64,000 nucleotides of DNA. Origin: Candidatus Korobacter versatilis (GTDB lineage: Bacteria > Acidobacteriota > Terriglobia > Terriglobales > Acidobacteriaceae). Of the stretch, positions 1-7,184 are shown one piece after another (within the stretch, counting starts at the first letter, position 1; every line of letters begins with the position of its first letter). The position numbers were made by a program, and so were the translations under genes. The notes under the pieces were generated by a model. The model had not been told where the DNA came from. It saw only the letters and a program-made list of their open reading frames with translations, and ran no database searches. Location of the stretch: the NCBI GenBank assembly GCA_016185395.1, contig JACPNR010000004.1, positions 248,001 through 312,000 on the forward strand, in the 5' to 3' direction.

Positions 1-1737
1 GGCAACACGTGGAAGCAGATCTCCGGTGACCTGTCGCGGCAGCTCGATCGCGACAAGCTCCCGATGATGGGGAAGGTTTGGGGAGCGGACGCCGTTGCCA
101 AAAACCAGTCCACCTCCTTCTACGGCAACGCGGTCGCACTGGCGGAGTCACCCGTGAAGGAAGGCCTGCTCTATCTTGGCACCGACGACGGGCTCATCCA
201 GATATCCGAAGATGGCGGTCAGAACTGGCGCAAGCTGGAGGCATTCCCCAGCGTGCCTGGCATCACGTACGTGAGTCGTCTCGCCGCGTCCAACCACGAC
301 GCCAACACCGTCTACGCCGCTTTCGACAACCACAAGAATAACGACTTTAAGCCGTACCTCCTCAAGTCCACCGACGCTGGGAAGACTTGGACGTCGATCG
401 CCTCAAACCTGCCGGAGAATGGCCCCGTGCTCGCCGTAGCCGAAGACCCGGTCAGCTCGAAGCTGCTCTTCGTCGGAACGGAGTTCGGGCTGTACTTCTC
501 GAACGACGGAGGAGGGAAGTGGATCCAGCTCAAGGGTGGCCTGCCCACCATCGCCATCCGCGACGCCGTCGTCCATAAGCATGTCGGCGATCTTGTGCTC
601 GCCAGCTTCGGGCGCGGCTTCTATGTGCTCGATGACATCACGCCGCTGCGGGCCGTGACTACCGACATGCTGAACCAGAAGGCGGCGCTCTTCCCGGCGC
701 GCGATGCGCTGCTCTACATCCCGGCGCTGCGCTTTGGCGGCTTCGGCGCAAGCTCGCAAGGCGCGAACTTCTATCACGCAGATAATCCTCCCTTTGGCGC
801 CACCCTCACCTATTACTTGAAGGACAAGCTGAAGACCAGGAAGGAACAGCGCCAGGAGAAGGAGAAGGAAGCGGAGAAGAACAAGCAGACTGCGCCCTAT
901 CCCACGAACGACCAGCTCCGTGCTGAGGCCGAGGCGGAAGCGCCGCAGGTGTTCCTCACCATCTTCGACGAGAGCAACACGCCGATCCGACGTATCCCTG
1001 CGGCCAACGCTGCGGGCCTCAACCGCGTGAACTGGGACCTGCGGCTGCCGGCGTCTGAACTGCCGGATGACAGCGGTGGCGGCTTCTTCGATGACCCCGA
1101 GGAAGCGGCGTTCTTCGGCGCCATCGGGCCGATGGTCCTGCCCGGCAAGTACACCGCCGCGCTGTACCAGAAACAAGATGGGCAGATCACGCAGCTCGCC
1201 GGGCCGCAGCCGGTGAACGTCACCGTGGAAGGCGTTTCGAGCATGAAACCGGAGGACCGGCAGGCACTCGCCGACTTCCAGCATAAGGTCATGCGCCTGA
1301 ACCGCGCCCTTGCGGGCGCGCTCGGCGTTGCGAATGACCTCAAGGGCAGGCTGAAGGCGATCAAGCAAGCGCTGAACCAGACTCCCGGCGCCTATCAGAA
1401 GCTGATCGCCGCGGCCGACCAGCTCGACCAGCGCAACACCGACCTGCTGCGCGAGCTGCGGGGCGACGTGGTTCTGCGGCGGCGCGATATTCCCACGCTG
1501 CCCTCGATCGCCGACCGCGTGAACGCAGTCATGGACAACGAACGGCTCTCCACCTCGCCGCCCACGCAGACCGACGTCGCCAACTACGGCATCGCTGCGG
1601 AGGACTTCAGCAAAGCGCTGGGCAGCCTCAAGCAGTTGGTCGAAGCCGATCTGGCGAGCCTGGAACGCGAGATGGAAGCGGCCGGGGCCCCCTGGACGCC
1701 TGGTCGCATGCCTGCCTGGTCTCCAGACCAGAAGTAG
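1..1737 (+). CDS. BNR/sortilin-like beta-propeller protein, C-terminal part (5' end outside window)
   Basis: The reading frame is open from base 1 (GNTWKQISGD...), so the first Met inside the window is internal and the true start lies upstream. The visible 578 residues begin with BNR/Asp-box-type propeller repeats (LIQISEDGGQNWRKLE, LLKSTDAGKTWTSI, LYFSNDGGGKWIQL). A Lys/Glu-rich linker follows, then a C-terminal region (NRVNWDLRLP) typical of the large secreted 'WD40/YVTN/BNR-like' or VPS10/sortilin-like proteins common in Acidobacteriota. These are extracellular or periplasmic proteins, often annotated as glycosyl hydrolases without biochemical proof, so the function is unknown. A strong GC hairpin terminator follows 15 nt after the stop. 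Confidence 0.85.
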   Translation, partial: GNTWKQISGDLSRQLDRDKLPMMGKVWGADAVAKNQSTSFYGNAVALAESPVKEGLLYLGTDDGLIQISEDGGQNWRKLEAFPSVPGITYVSRLAASNHDANTVYAAFDNHKNNDFKPYLLKSTDAGKTWTSIASNLPENGPVLAVAEDPVSSKLLFVGTEFGLYFSNDGGGKWIQLKGGLPTIAIRDAVVHKHVGDLVLASFGRGFYVLDDITPLRAVTTDMLNQKAALFPARDALLYIPALRFGGFGASSQGANFYHADNPPFGATLTYYLKDKLKTRKEQRQEKEKEAEKNKQTAPYPTNDQLRAEAEAEAPQVFLTIFDESNTPIRRIPAANAAGLNRVNWDLRLPASELPDDSGGGFFDDPEEAAFFGAIGPMVLPGKYTAALYQKQDGQITQLAGPQPVNVTVEGVSSMKPEDRQALADFQHKVMRLNRALAGALGVANDLKGRLKAIKQALNQTPGAYQKLIAAADQLDQRNTDLLRELRGDVVLRRRDIPTLPSIADRVNAVMDNERLSTSPPTQTDVANYGIAAEDFSKALGSLKQLVEADLASLEREMEAAGAPWTPGRMPAWSPDQK

Positions 1738-1752
1738 GGCCGCAAGGAAGCG

Positions 1753-1785
1753 GAGGGGCGGGCCTCGGCCCGCCTCTTTCTTCTT
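1753..1785 (+). terminator. Intrinsic terminator after the BNR propeller gene
   Basis: A perfect 6-bp GCGGGC/GCCCGC stem with CTCG loop (1758-1773), extended by flanking GAG/CTC pairs, is followed by a T-rich tail (TTTCTTCTT). Confidence 0.8.
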
Positions 1786-1867
1786 AAGGAACCATGCGGT
1801 TGATTTTTCACCGTTCGCGCAGATTATTTGCCATAATCGGCGGACGCCCTTTCCTCCGTGAGGACGC

Positions 1868-3283
1868 ATGCGTACCACTGCCGCCACTCGCGCTCCGGAA
1901 GCGACCACGCACCACGTGGCCATCGTCACGCCTGATGAAGGGGTCCTGCCCGAAGTAGAAGAATTCCTCGCCAAGAACTTCGCGGTCAGCTTCCTGCACT
2001 CCGCCCCCGAGTTGCTGCCGTTGCTTGCGGAAGTCCCGCTCGACGCAGTCCTGCTCGACTTGGACACTGTTGGGGACAAGCCGGAGGACGGCATCGCCGC
2101 GCTTGAAGAACTCCGTGGCATCGATGAAAACTTCATCCTCATCGCCCTCACACGTTCCAAGAACCGCAGCCTGCGCCTGAAGGCCGGGCAGGTTGCCGAC
2201 GAATTCTTCGTCGCGCCCGTCGACTTCCAGGAACTGCAGATCGTCCTCTCGCGTGCCTTAGAGAAGCGCGACATGGAGATTGAGAACCGCCGGCTGCGCG
2301 AGCAGATCGTCAGCAAGTATTCCCTCGGTGAGCTCATCGGCGGCTCCGAGCCCATGCGCCGCGTCTACGACGCCATCACCCGCCTGGCCGAGAGTCCCAC
2401 CACCATCATCATCCGCGGTGAGAGTGGCACCGGCAAGGAACTGGTGGCGCGTGCCTTAGTGCAGTTCTCCACCCGCAGCGAGAAACCATTCATCAGCGTG
2501 AACTGCGCCGCGCTGCCGGAGAACCTCATCGAGGCCGAGCTTTTCGGACACGAGAAAGGCGCATTCACTGGGGCGCATGCCGCACGCGCCGGACACATTG
2601 AACTCGCTCACGGTGGCACGCTCTTTCTTGATGAGATCGGTTCGCTCGCCCACTCTCTCCAGAGCAAACTGCTGCGCGTACTGGAGGAGCGGAACGTCCA
2701 GCGACTGGGTGGCAAGACGCCCAAGAAGGTGGACTTCCGTCTGGTCACCGCCACCAACGACAATCTGGAAGACATGGTGCGCGAAGGCCGTTTCCGTGAA
2801 GACCTCTACTACCGCATCCACGTTGTGCCCATCTTCTTGCCGCCACTGCGTGAGCGTCCCGGCGACATCGCTTTGCTGGTCGACCACTTCCTCCGCATTT
2901 ATTGTGCGGCCAACAAATTGCCGCTCAAGAACGTGGAGCCAGGGGTCATGGACGTGCTCGAGGACTACCCGTGGCCCGGAAACGTCCGCGAGCTAGAGAA
3001 CGTTGTCCAACGTCTGGTGCTCATGGCTGAAGGAACGACCATTACGGTGAAGCATCTGCCACAGCAGTTGCTCGCGTCATCCAGCGCCAAGCAGGAAGCC
3101 TTGCTCATTCCCGAAGACGGTCTCGACTTCGACGAGGAGATGCGCCGCATCGAGATCGCTTACCTGCAAGCCGCGCTGCGCCGCACCGAAGGGAAGAAGT
3201 CCGCCGCTTCGGATCTGCTTCGCATCGATCCGCAGAAGATGAAGTATTTGTGCCGCAAGTACCGCATCGACGTAGACCGCTGA
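1868..3283 (+). CDS. Sigma-54-dependent transcriptional activator (NtrC family) with degenerate receiver
   Basis: 471 aa. Residues about 16-130 form a response-regulator receiver fold with the phospho-acceptor region VLLDLD (Asp64) and Thr95. The invariant Lys is replaced by Ala116 (FFVAPVDF), so normal phosphoryl signalling is doubtful. The AAA+ domain (about 150-390) is intact: Walker A GESGTGKE at 184-191, the sigma-54 contact loop GAFTGA at 231-236, and Walker B GTLFLDEIG. The C-terminus is a Fis-type helix-turn-helix (SAASDLLRIDPQKMKYLCRK). The start at 1868 has GTGAGGA 4 nt upstream. No histidine kinase is adjacent. The next gene downstream is the LSGGKG-repeat gene, which carries a -24/-12 promoter; I infer that this is the activator's local target. 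Confidence 0.93.
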   Translation: MRTTAATRAPEATTHHVAIVTPDEGVLPEVEEFLAKNFAVSFLHSAPELLPLLAEVPLDAVLLDLDTVGDKPEDGIAALEELRGIDENFILIALTRSKNRSLRLKAGQVADEFFVAPVDFQELQIVLSRALEKRDMEIENRRLREQIVSKYSLGELIGGSEPMRRVYDAITRLAESPTTIIIRGESGTGKELVARALVQFSTRSEKPFISVNCAALPENLIEAELFGHEKGAFTGAHAARAGHIELAHGGTLFLDEIGSLAHSLQSKLLRVLEERNVQRLGGKTPKKVDFRLVTATNDNLEDMVREGRFREDLYYRIHVVPIFLPPLRERPGDIALLVDHFLRIYCAANKLPLKNVEPGVMDVLEDYPWPGNVRELENVVQRLVLMAEGTTITVKHLPQQLLASSSAKQEALLIPEDGLDFDEEMRRIEIAYLQAALRRTEGKKSAASDLLRIDPQKMKYLCRKYRIDVDR

Positions 3284-3313
3284 ACCACGCTTCAGGTTTC
3301 CTCAGGGCGTCAA

Positions 3314-3350
3314 GGTTAAAAATTAACCTCGCGTCGTTTGATTTTTAACC
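3314..3350. promoter_or_regulatory. Palindromic element, candidate upstream activator site for the sigma-54 promoter
   Basis: GGTTAAAAATTAACC (3314-3328) is a 15-bp perfect palindrome around a central A. A second arm, ATTTTTAACC (3341-3350), repeats one half and forms a second inverted repeat with 3314-3323. It lies about 93-130 bp upstream of the -24/-12 element, the usual distance for enhancer sites of NtrC-type activators. It could alternatively act as a terminator for the regulator gene, but there is no T-run after a GC-rich stem. Confidence 0.5.
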
Positions 3351-3365
3351 ACAAATCCAGGAGGA

Positions 3366-3423
3366 CGGCCACAAGCTTGGCCGGGGGGCCTGTAAGTCAT
3401 TGAAAACGGGACGCCTCGTTTTC
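3366..3423. repeat. Two further inverted repeats in the repeat-peptide leader
   Basis: CGGCCA-6 nt-TGGCCG (3366-3383) and GAAAACG-8 nt-CGTTTTC (3402-3423) are perfect arms lying between the palindrome and the -24/-12 element. They may be binding sites for an accessory factor or RNA hairpins; neither role is shown. Confidence 0.4.
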
Positions 3424-3442
3424 CACACCGCCAGGACGGGTT

Positions 3443-3458
3443 TGGTATTCCCCGTGCA
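3443..3458 (+). promoter_or_regulatory. Sigma-54 (-24/-12) promoter of the LSGGKG-repeat gene
   Basis: TGGTATTCCCCGTGCA matches the sigma-54 consensus TGGCAC-N5-TTGCA, with invariant GG (3444-3445) and GC (3456-3457) exactly 12 bp apart. The predicted start of transcription is near 3469, giving a roughly 50-nt leader before the ATG at 3520. No sigma-70 promoter is evident here, and a sigma-54 activator gene lies immediately upstream. Confidence 0.75.
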
Positions 3459-3519
3459 GTATGAACATGCGTAACGGCCAGCGCGGAAAATATAGAGAGT
3501 TCTGAGGAGAGGAACCAAC

Positions 3520-3966
3520 ATGGCGATCCAGAAAAAGAATCTGATCAGCAGCATGACGACGATGAAGAAAGCCATCATCGCTCGCGAAAAGACCAACTTG
3601 AGCGGCGGCAAGGGCTTGAGTGGGGGCAAGGGTCTCAGCGGTGGTAAGGGTCTTTCGGGCGGCAAAGGCTTGTCCGGAGGCAAGGGCTTGAGCGGCGGCA
3701 AGGGCTTGAGCGGTGGCAAGGGTCTGTCCGGAGGCAAGGGCCTCTCCGGAGGCAAAGGTTTGAGCGGTGGCAAGGGTCTGTCGGGTGGAAAGGGTCTCTC
3801 CGGCGGAAAAGGCCTGTCCGGTGGCAAGGGTCTTTCGGGTGGCAAGGGCCTCTCGGGTGGCAAGGGCCTCTCGGGTGGCAAGGGCCTTTCGGGTGGCAAG
3901 GGCCTCTCGGGTGGCAAGGGCCTCTCCGGTGGCAAGGGCCTCTCCGGCGGCAAGGGCCTCAACTAA
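3520..3966 (+). CDS. LSGGKG hexapeptide-repeat protein (20 perfect repeats); candidate exported/RiPP-like precursor
   Basis: 148 aa: a 26-residue basic, Met/Ile/Lys-rich N-terminal segment (MAIQKKNLISSMTTMKKAII then AREKTN), exactly twenty uninterrupted LSGGKG hexapeptides (DNA 3598-3957), and a terminal Leu-Asn. There is no Sec signal peptide or membrane segment. The repeat part is half glycine with one Ser and one Lys per unit, so it is highly cationic. Every repeat is identical in protein but not in DNA (Leu as TTG/CTC/CTT/CTG, Ser as AGC/AGT/TCG/TCC, all Gly codons used), which argues for selection on the peptide. A good ribosome site (GAGGAGAGG) precedes the ATG. It has its own sigma-54 promoter and terminator, and the PqqD-M50-HlyD export operon converges on it. 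I do not know a named family; RiPP precursor, secreted polymer or antimicrobial are inferences. Confidence 0.85.
   Translation: MAIQKKNLISSMTTMKKAIIAREKTNLSGGKGLSGGKGLSGGKGLSGGKGLSGGKGLSGGKGLSGGKGLSGGKGLSGGKGLSGGKGLSGGKGLSGGKGLSGGKGLSGGKGLSGGKGLSGGKGLSGGKGLSGGKGLSGGKGLSGGKGLN
3598..3957 (+). repeat. Tandem array of twenty 18-bp units coding LSGGKG
   Basis: Uninterrupted 18-bp units with synonymous changes. Units 15, 16 and 18 are identical to each other, as are units 14 and 17, while the 5' units are more varied. This suggests recent expansion at the 3' end of an older array. Confidence 0.97.
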
Positions 3967-3997
3967 GCCAGCTCAGCAAGTGTTGTACAAGGGGGAG

Positions 3998-4035
3998 GGA
4001 GGTTGCGAACTTGTTCGCAGCCTCCTTTTTATTTT
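3998..4035 (+). terminator. Strong intrinsic terminator of the LSGGKG-repeat gene
   Basis: A 12-bp stem GGAGGTTGCGAA/TTCGCAGCCTCC (one G-T wobble) with CTTG loop, directly followed by TTTTTATTTT. It is not T-rich on the other strand, so it serves the repeat gene rather than the convergent operon. Confidence 0.93.
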
Positions 4036-4078
4036 GTGAGTGCTTCTCACGCGACGGCAGAGAAATGCTCGCGCGGGC

Positions 4079-6232
4079 CTACCAAACCTTGCGTGACACC
4101 GTATCCCACAAAGGTTCCCAAAGCATGGCGGCCACGCTCTTGCGTCCATGGAAGAGCTTGGCGGTTCCGGGCATGCCGACCTTGAGCGGATCTGACTGGT
4201 TCTTCACCAGGATGGTGACCACGTAGAACTTGGGTGGCCGAATTCCTTTGTACTCCGTCTTGTGCATCAGCCCTTCCTGGATGTCTTCCGAGGCCGGCAG
4301 GATCGACTCCACCGTCCCGCTCAACGGCCGCATGCGGTCATCGCACAGCATCCGGGCTTCTTCCCCTACCGTGACCTTGCGCAGATCGAATTCCGGGATG
4401 TAGATGCGGGCCTTCAGCGTAGACGTGTCGACCACATCCAGCAGCACGGTGCCTTCCTTCACGTAGCGGTTCTCGAGGTCCTGCGGACGCACGGAAGCCA
4501 CCTGTCCGCCCAACGGGCTGCGGATCGTGAGCCGTTCCACGCGGTCAGCAGACTGGCGCGCGCTCATCTGCGTCTGCTCACGTTCGTGCTGTGCTGGGAC
4601 GTAATCCGCAAAATGAAGTTGCGCATCCGCGAAGCGTGCGTTGGCGACAAGGTAGTCCGCCCGGTCACGGCCCGCTTCCGACTGTACTTGCAGGTTCCGC
4701 ATCCGAATGAGCACGTCGCCGGCATTCACCGCCTGGCCTTCTTTCGCGTTCACCTGCTCGACCACTCCCGGCACCGCTGCGCGCAGCACAGCGTGGTCTT
4801 TCGGTTCGAGGACGAAGCGCCCTTCGATAGAGTCCTGCCACAGCGGAGCGAAGATCAGCACCAGCCCGGCGACTCCCGCTGCCAGCGAGCGTTGTGGAGT
4901 GAACCACGCCCGCAGCCGCTCTTTCTTGTCGAGGTAAACAGTCTTCATAAAGGCCACCAAGGTTTTGATCCGCGATTTAAAGATGAGGAGGCCGGCCAGA
5001 GTCGCCGGGACGAACGCCCAATCGCCACTGATGCCCCGCGTCAGGTTTCCGGCAAAGAGGGCCACAATGTACAGGATCATGTAGCTATACGCGCCCGACG
5101 CAAGCGCGTAGAGCACGTAGCCGACCCGCCGCTTCTTCGGTACATATGGGATCTCGATCGGGAGCCGCCATACCCACCGCTTCACCAGCGCTGAGGTATA
5201 TGCGGTCGCATCCTCTTTTAGGTTCGGGATGGCAATGATCTCGGTGAGCAGGTAGTAGCCGTCGAGCTTGATGAGCGGATTCCAATTGAAGAAGAGCACG
5301 CCCAGGCCGGTGATGAGGATGAGCTTGTATGCGAATTCGTGCACCCACGTCCCGTACGGCGTTACGTACCAGATGGGCGTTGCGATGGCACAGATCATCA
5401 TCTCCGACCATGCCCCTGACACGATCGTGACCACGCGCTCCCATTTGTCCGCGTACACCCACGCTTCTGTCACGTCGGTGAAGAACGCCGGTGTCAGGTA
5501 GATCAGGTGGAAGCCCATGCGATGGACGTGTCCGCCGTAGTGCTTGCACGAGATACCGTGCGCCGTCTCATGGACGAAGAGCACGAAGCACGCCAGGATC
5601 CAGAACTCGGCTATCTCCCAGGCGCTCTTCGCCGTCATGTTGTAGAACTGCAGCGTGTCGACGCCGATCTCGTCCCACTTGATGATGAAGATGTACGCCA
5701 TGAACAAGAAGCTGAGTAGCGTGAGTAGCGTGAACCACGGCTTGTACATGAACCCCAGGACGTTGTTCACCTTCTCCAGGTAATCGTCCGGGTCCCAGGC
5801 GTTGAACTCGATGTGCGAGACGTCCCCGTACTTGGAGGTCTTTTTCTTGTGCTTGCCGCGCTCTTCCGCCAGCTTCTGGCGCAGCGCGATGTTCTTCTCC
5901 AGCGGTGTCTTGAACCAGAAATCGACGGAATCCAACTCCTCCGCGTAGGTCTGGATCTCTTCCGCACCATAACGGACGCCGCTCTGCTTGAAGTAAAGCT
6001 CGGCTATCTCTTCGTAGGAACGCTTGCCATCGAACAGATTGACGATGGCCCACTGCTCGGGCGTGAACGTAAAGAGTTCCGGACGCTTGGAGATGATTGC
6101 GCTGACTACCCGCTCATCGCCCTCCATGTGCTCTTTTCCGACCAGTGCCGGATGCAGCTTGAAGTATCCCTTCCGCTGATTGTGGATGGGGATATCGGGA
6201 AGCGCGACGTTGAGCGTCTCGGTGAGGTTCAT
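4079..6232 (-). CDS. PqqD-like / M50 zinc metalloprotease / HlyD fusion membrane protein
   Basis: 717 aa with three modules. Residues about 15-120 are a winged-helix PqqD-like (RRE-type) domain (FTFTPEQWAIVNLFDGKRSY). Residues about 160-470 form a polytopic M50/site-2-protease-like core with HETAH at 221-225 and NPLIKLDGYY at 318-327 (third zinc ligand Asp324), so the catalytic residues are all present. Residues about 475-700 are an HlyD-like adaptor with a biotinyl-lipoyl half-motif (VPGVVEQVNAKEGQAVNAGD). Known family facts: PqqD-like domains bind leader peptides in RiPP systems, and YydH-type M50 proteins sit in peptide operons. Here the protein is last in a three-gene operon and convergent with the LSGGKG gene. 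I infer that it recognises, cuts and/or exports that peptide. Confidence 0.9.
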   Translation of the reverse strand: MNLTETLNVALPDIPIHNQRKGYFKLHPALVGKEHMEGDERVVSAIISKRPELFTFTPEQWAIVNLFDGKRSYEEIAELYFKQSGVRYGAEEIQTYAEELDSVDFWFKTPLEKNIALRQKLAEERGKHKKKTSKYGDVSHIEFNAWDPDDYLEKVNNVLGFMYKPWFTLLTLLSFLFMAYIFIIKWDEIGVDTLQFYNMTAKSAWEIAEFWILACFVLFVHETAHGISCKHYGGHVHRMGFHLIYLTPAFFTDVTEAWVYADKWERVVTIVSGAWSEMMICAIATPIWYVTPYGTWVHEFAYKLILITGLGVLFFNWNPLIKLDGYYLLTEIIAIPNLKEDATAYTSALVKRWVWRLPIEIPYVPKKRRVGYVLYALASGAYSYMILYIVALFAGNLTRGISGDWAFVPATLAGLLIFKSRIKTLVAFMKTVYLDKKERLRAWFTPQRSLAAGVAGLVLIFAPLWQDSIEGRFVLEPKDHAVLRAAVPGVVEQVNAKEGQAVNAGDVLIRMRNLQVQSEAGRDRADYLVANARFADAQLHFADYVPAQHEREQTQMSARQSADRVERLTIRSPLGGQVASVRPQDLENRYVKEGTVLLDVVDTSTLKARIYIPEFDLRKVTVGEEARMLCDDRMRPLSGTVESILPASEDIQEGLMHKTEYKGIRPPKFYVVTILVKNQSDPLKVGMPGTAKLFHGRKSVAAMLWEPLWDTVSRKVW

Positions 6233-6254
6233 TTGCGGTTCAAATAGAAGTAGG

Positions 6255-7184
6255 CTATTTCGGACTGAAGCTTACCGTCGCCGACATGCCCGGCTTCAAG
6301 TCACCCAGGGGCGGCATCACTTCCGCCGACACTTCGATCGTTCCGCTAGCCGGGTCGATCACCGGACTCACCAGCAGGATGCGGGCGCTGTGCTTCACTT
6401 CCGGGGCGTCGGTTATAGTCACCGTGAGCATGTCGCCTTTGTGGATTTTTCCCACGTATTTCTCTGGAAGCGTGAAGCGCATCCGGAGCGGCGCCGTCTG
6501 CGTGACCCAAAACAGCCGTTCGCCCATAGTGACCTTATCGCCCACTCGCACGTAGCGGCGGCCGACTACGCCTGGGAAGGGGGCAACGATGCGCGTTTTA
6601 GCGAGCTCGAGTTCGGCCGTTTTGAGCTGCTGGCGGGCACTCTCCAGGTTTGCGCGATAGCGCTCCGTTTCGAACCTGTCCGCTTCGACCTTATACCGCG
6701 TGTGGTCCAGGTCCTGCTTTGTGATGAGCTGCGCCTCCCACATTTTTTCAGCGCGTGCCAGATCGGCCTCCAGCACTTTCGTCTCGTACTCCCAGCCCTT
6801 CACGTCGAACTCCAGGCTCTTCACCCGCGAGGCAGCGGCGTCCCGGTCGGCCATGACTTGGCGGTTATCAAGCTCGCCTAAGAGCTGGCCCTTCTGTACC
6901 AGCGTGCCGGTATCCACGGAGATGTGACTGACCATACCCTCCCGCTGCGCCTCCACTTCGACCTGGTTCTCCACGATCAGCGGACCGCTCGCAACCACAC
7001 CATCGTTCTCTGTCGTGGGAGTCGCGGCGGCTGTGGTCACCACGGGCTTCGGTGCCGGTGCCGACGGTTTGTTAGCGGCAGCGTTCGTTCCGCTGCAACC
7101 GGCCATTGCGGCAGCGCTCAGCAGCAGCGCAAGATTCATAAAATGACGTTTCAAGGCAGTCTTTCTCCTCTTCGAGTTCACCAT
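6255..7184 (-). CDS. HlyD/RND-type periplasmic adaptor lipoprotein
   Basis: About 309 aa. The N-terminus is a lipoprotein signal (LALLLSAAAMAGC), a Pro/Ala linker follows, then a membrane-fusion protein with lipoyl halves (VDTGTLVQKGQLLGELDNRQ and the later VAPFPGVVGRRYVRVGDKV), a coiled-coil hairpin between them, and a beta-barrel ending KPGMSATVSFSPK. The ATG at 7184 overlaps the TGA of the upstream gene, suggesting translational coupling. A TTG at 7154 with GAGGAG 10 nt ahead is an equally good start and would give a shorter signal peptide. Transporters of this type normally pair with an RND or ABC pump, but none is encoded here. Confidence 0.88.
   Translation of the reverse strand: MVNSKRRKTALKRHFMNLALLLSAAAMAGCSGTNAAANKPSAPAPKPVVTTAAATPTTENDGVVASGPLIVENQVEVEAQREGMVSHISVDTGTLVQKGQLLGELDNRQVMADRDAAASRVKSLEFDVKGWEYETKVLEADLARAEKMWEAQLITKQDLDHTRYKVEADRFETERYRANLESARQQLKTAELELAKTRIVAPFPGVVGRRYVRVGDKVTMGERLFWVTQTAPLRMRFTLPEKYVGKIHKGDMLTVTITDAPEVKHSARILLVSPVIDPASGTIEVSAEVMPPLGDLKPGMSATVSFSPK

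Noticed and set aside
403..2355. Long minus-strand ORF of 650 aa over the BNR and regulator genes
   Set aside because: Low-complexity Arg/Ser-rich shadow of GC-rich coding DNA, crossing two well-supported plus-strand genes.
3598..3957. Short regular repeats resembling a CRISPR array
   Set aside because: Units are directly adjacent with no spacers and stay in one reading frame.
3345..3962. Minus-strand ORF of PLPPERPLPP-type repeats opposite the LSGGKG gene
   Set aside because: It is the antisense reading of the 18-bp array; there is no start signal of its own and the plus strand has promoter, ribosome site and terminator.
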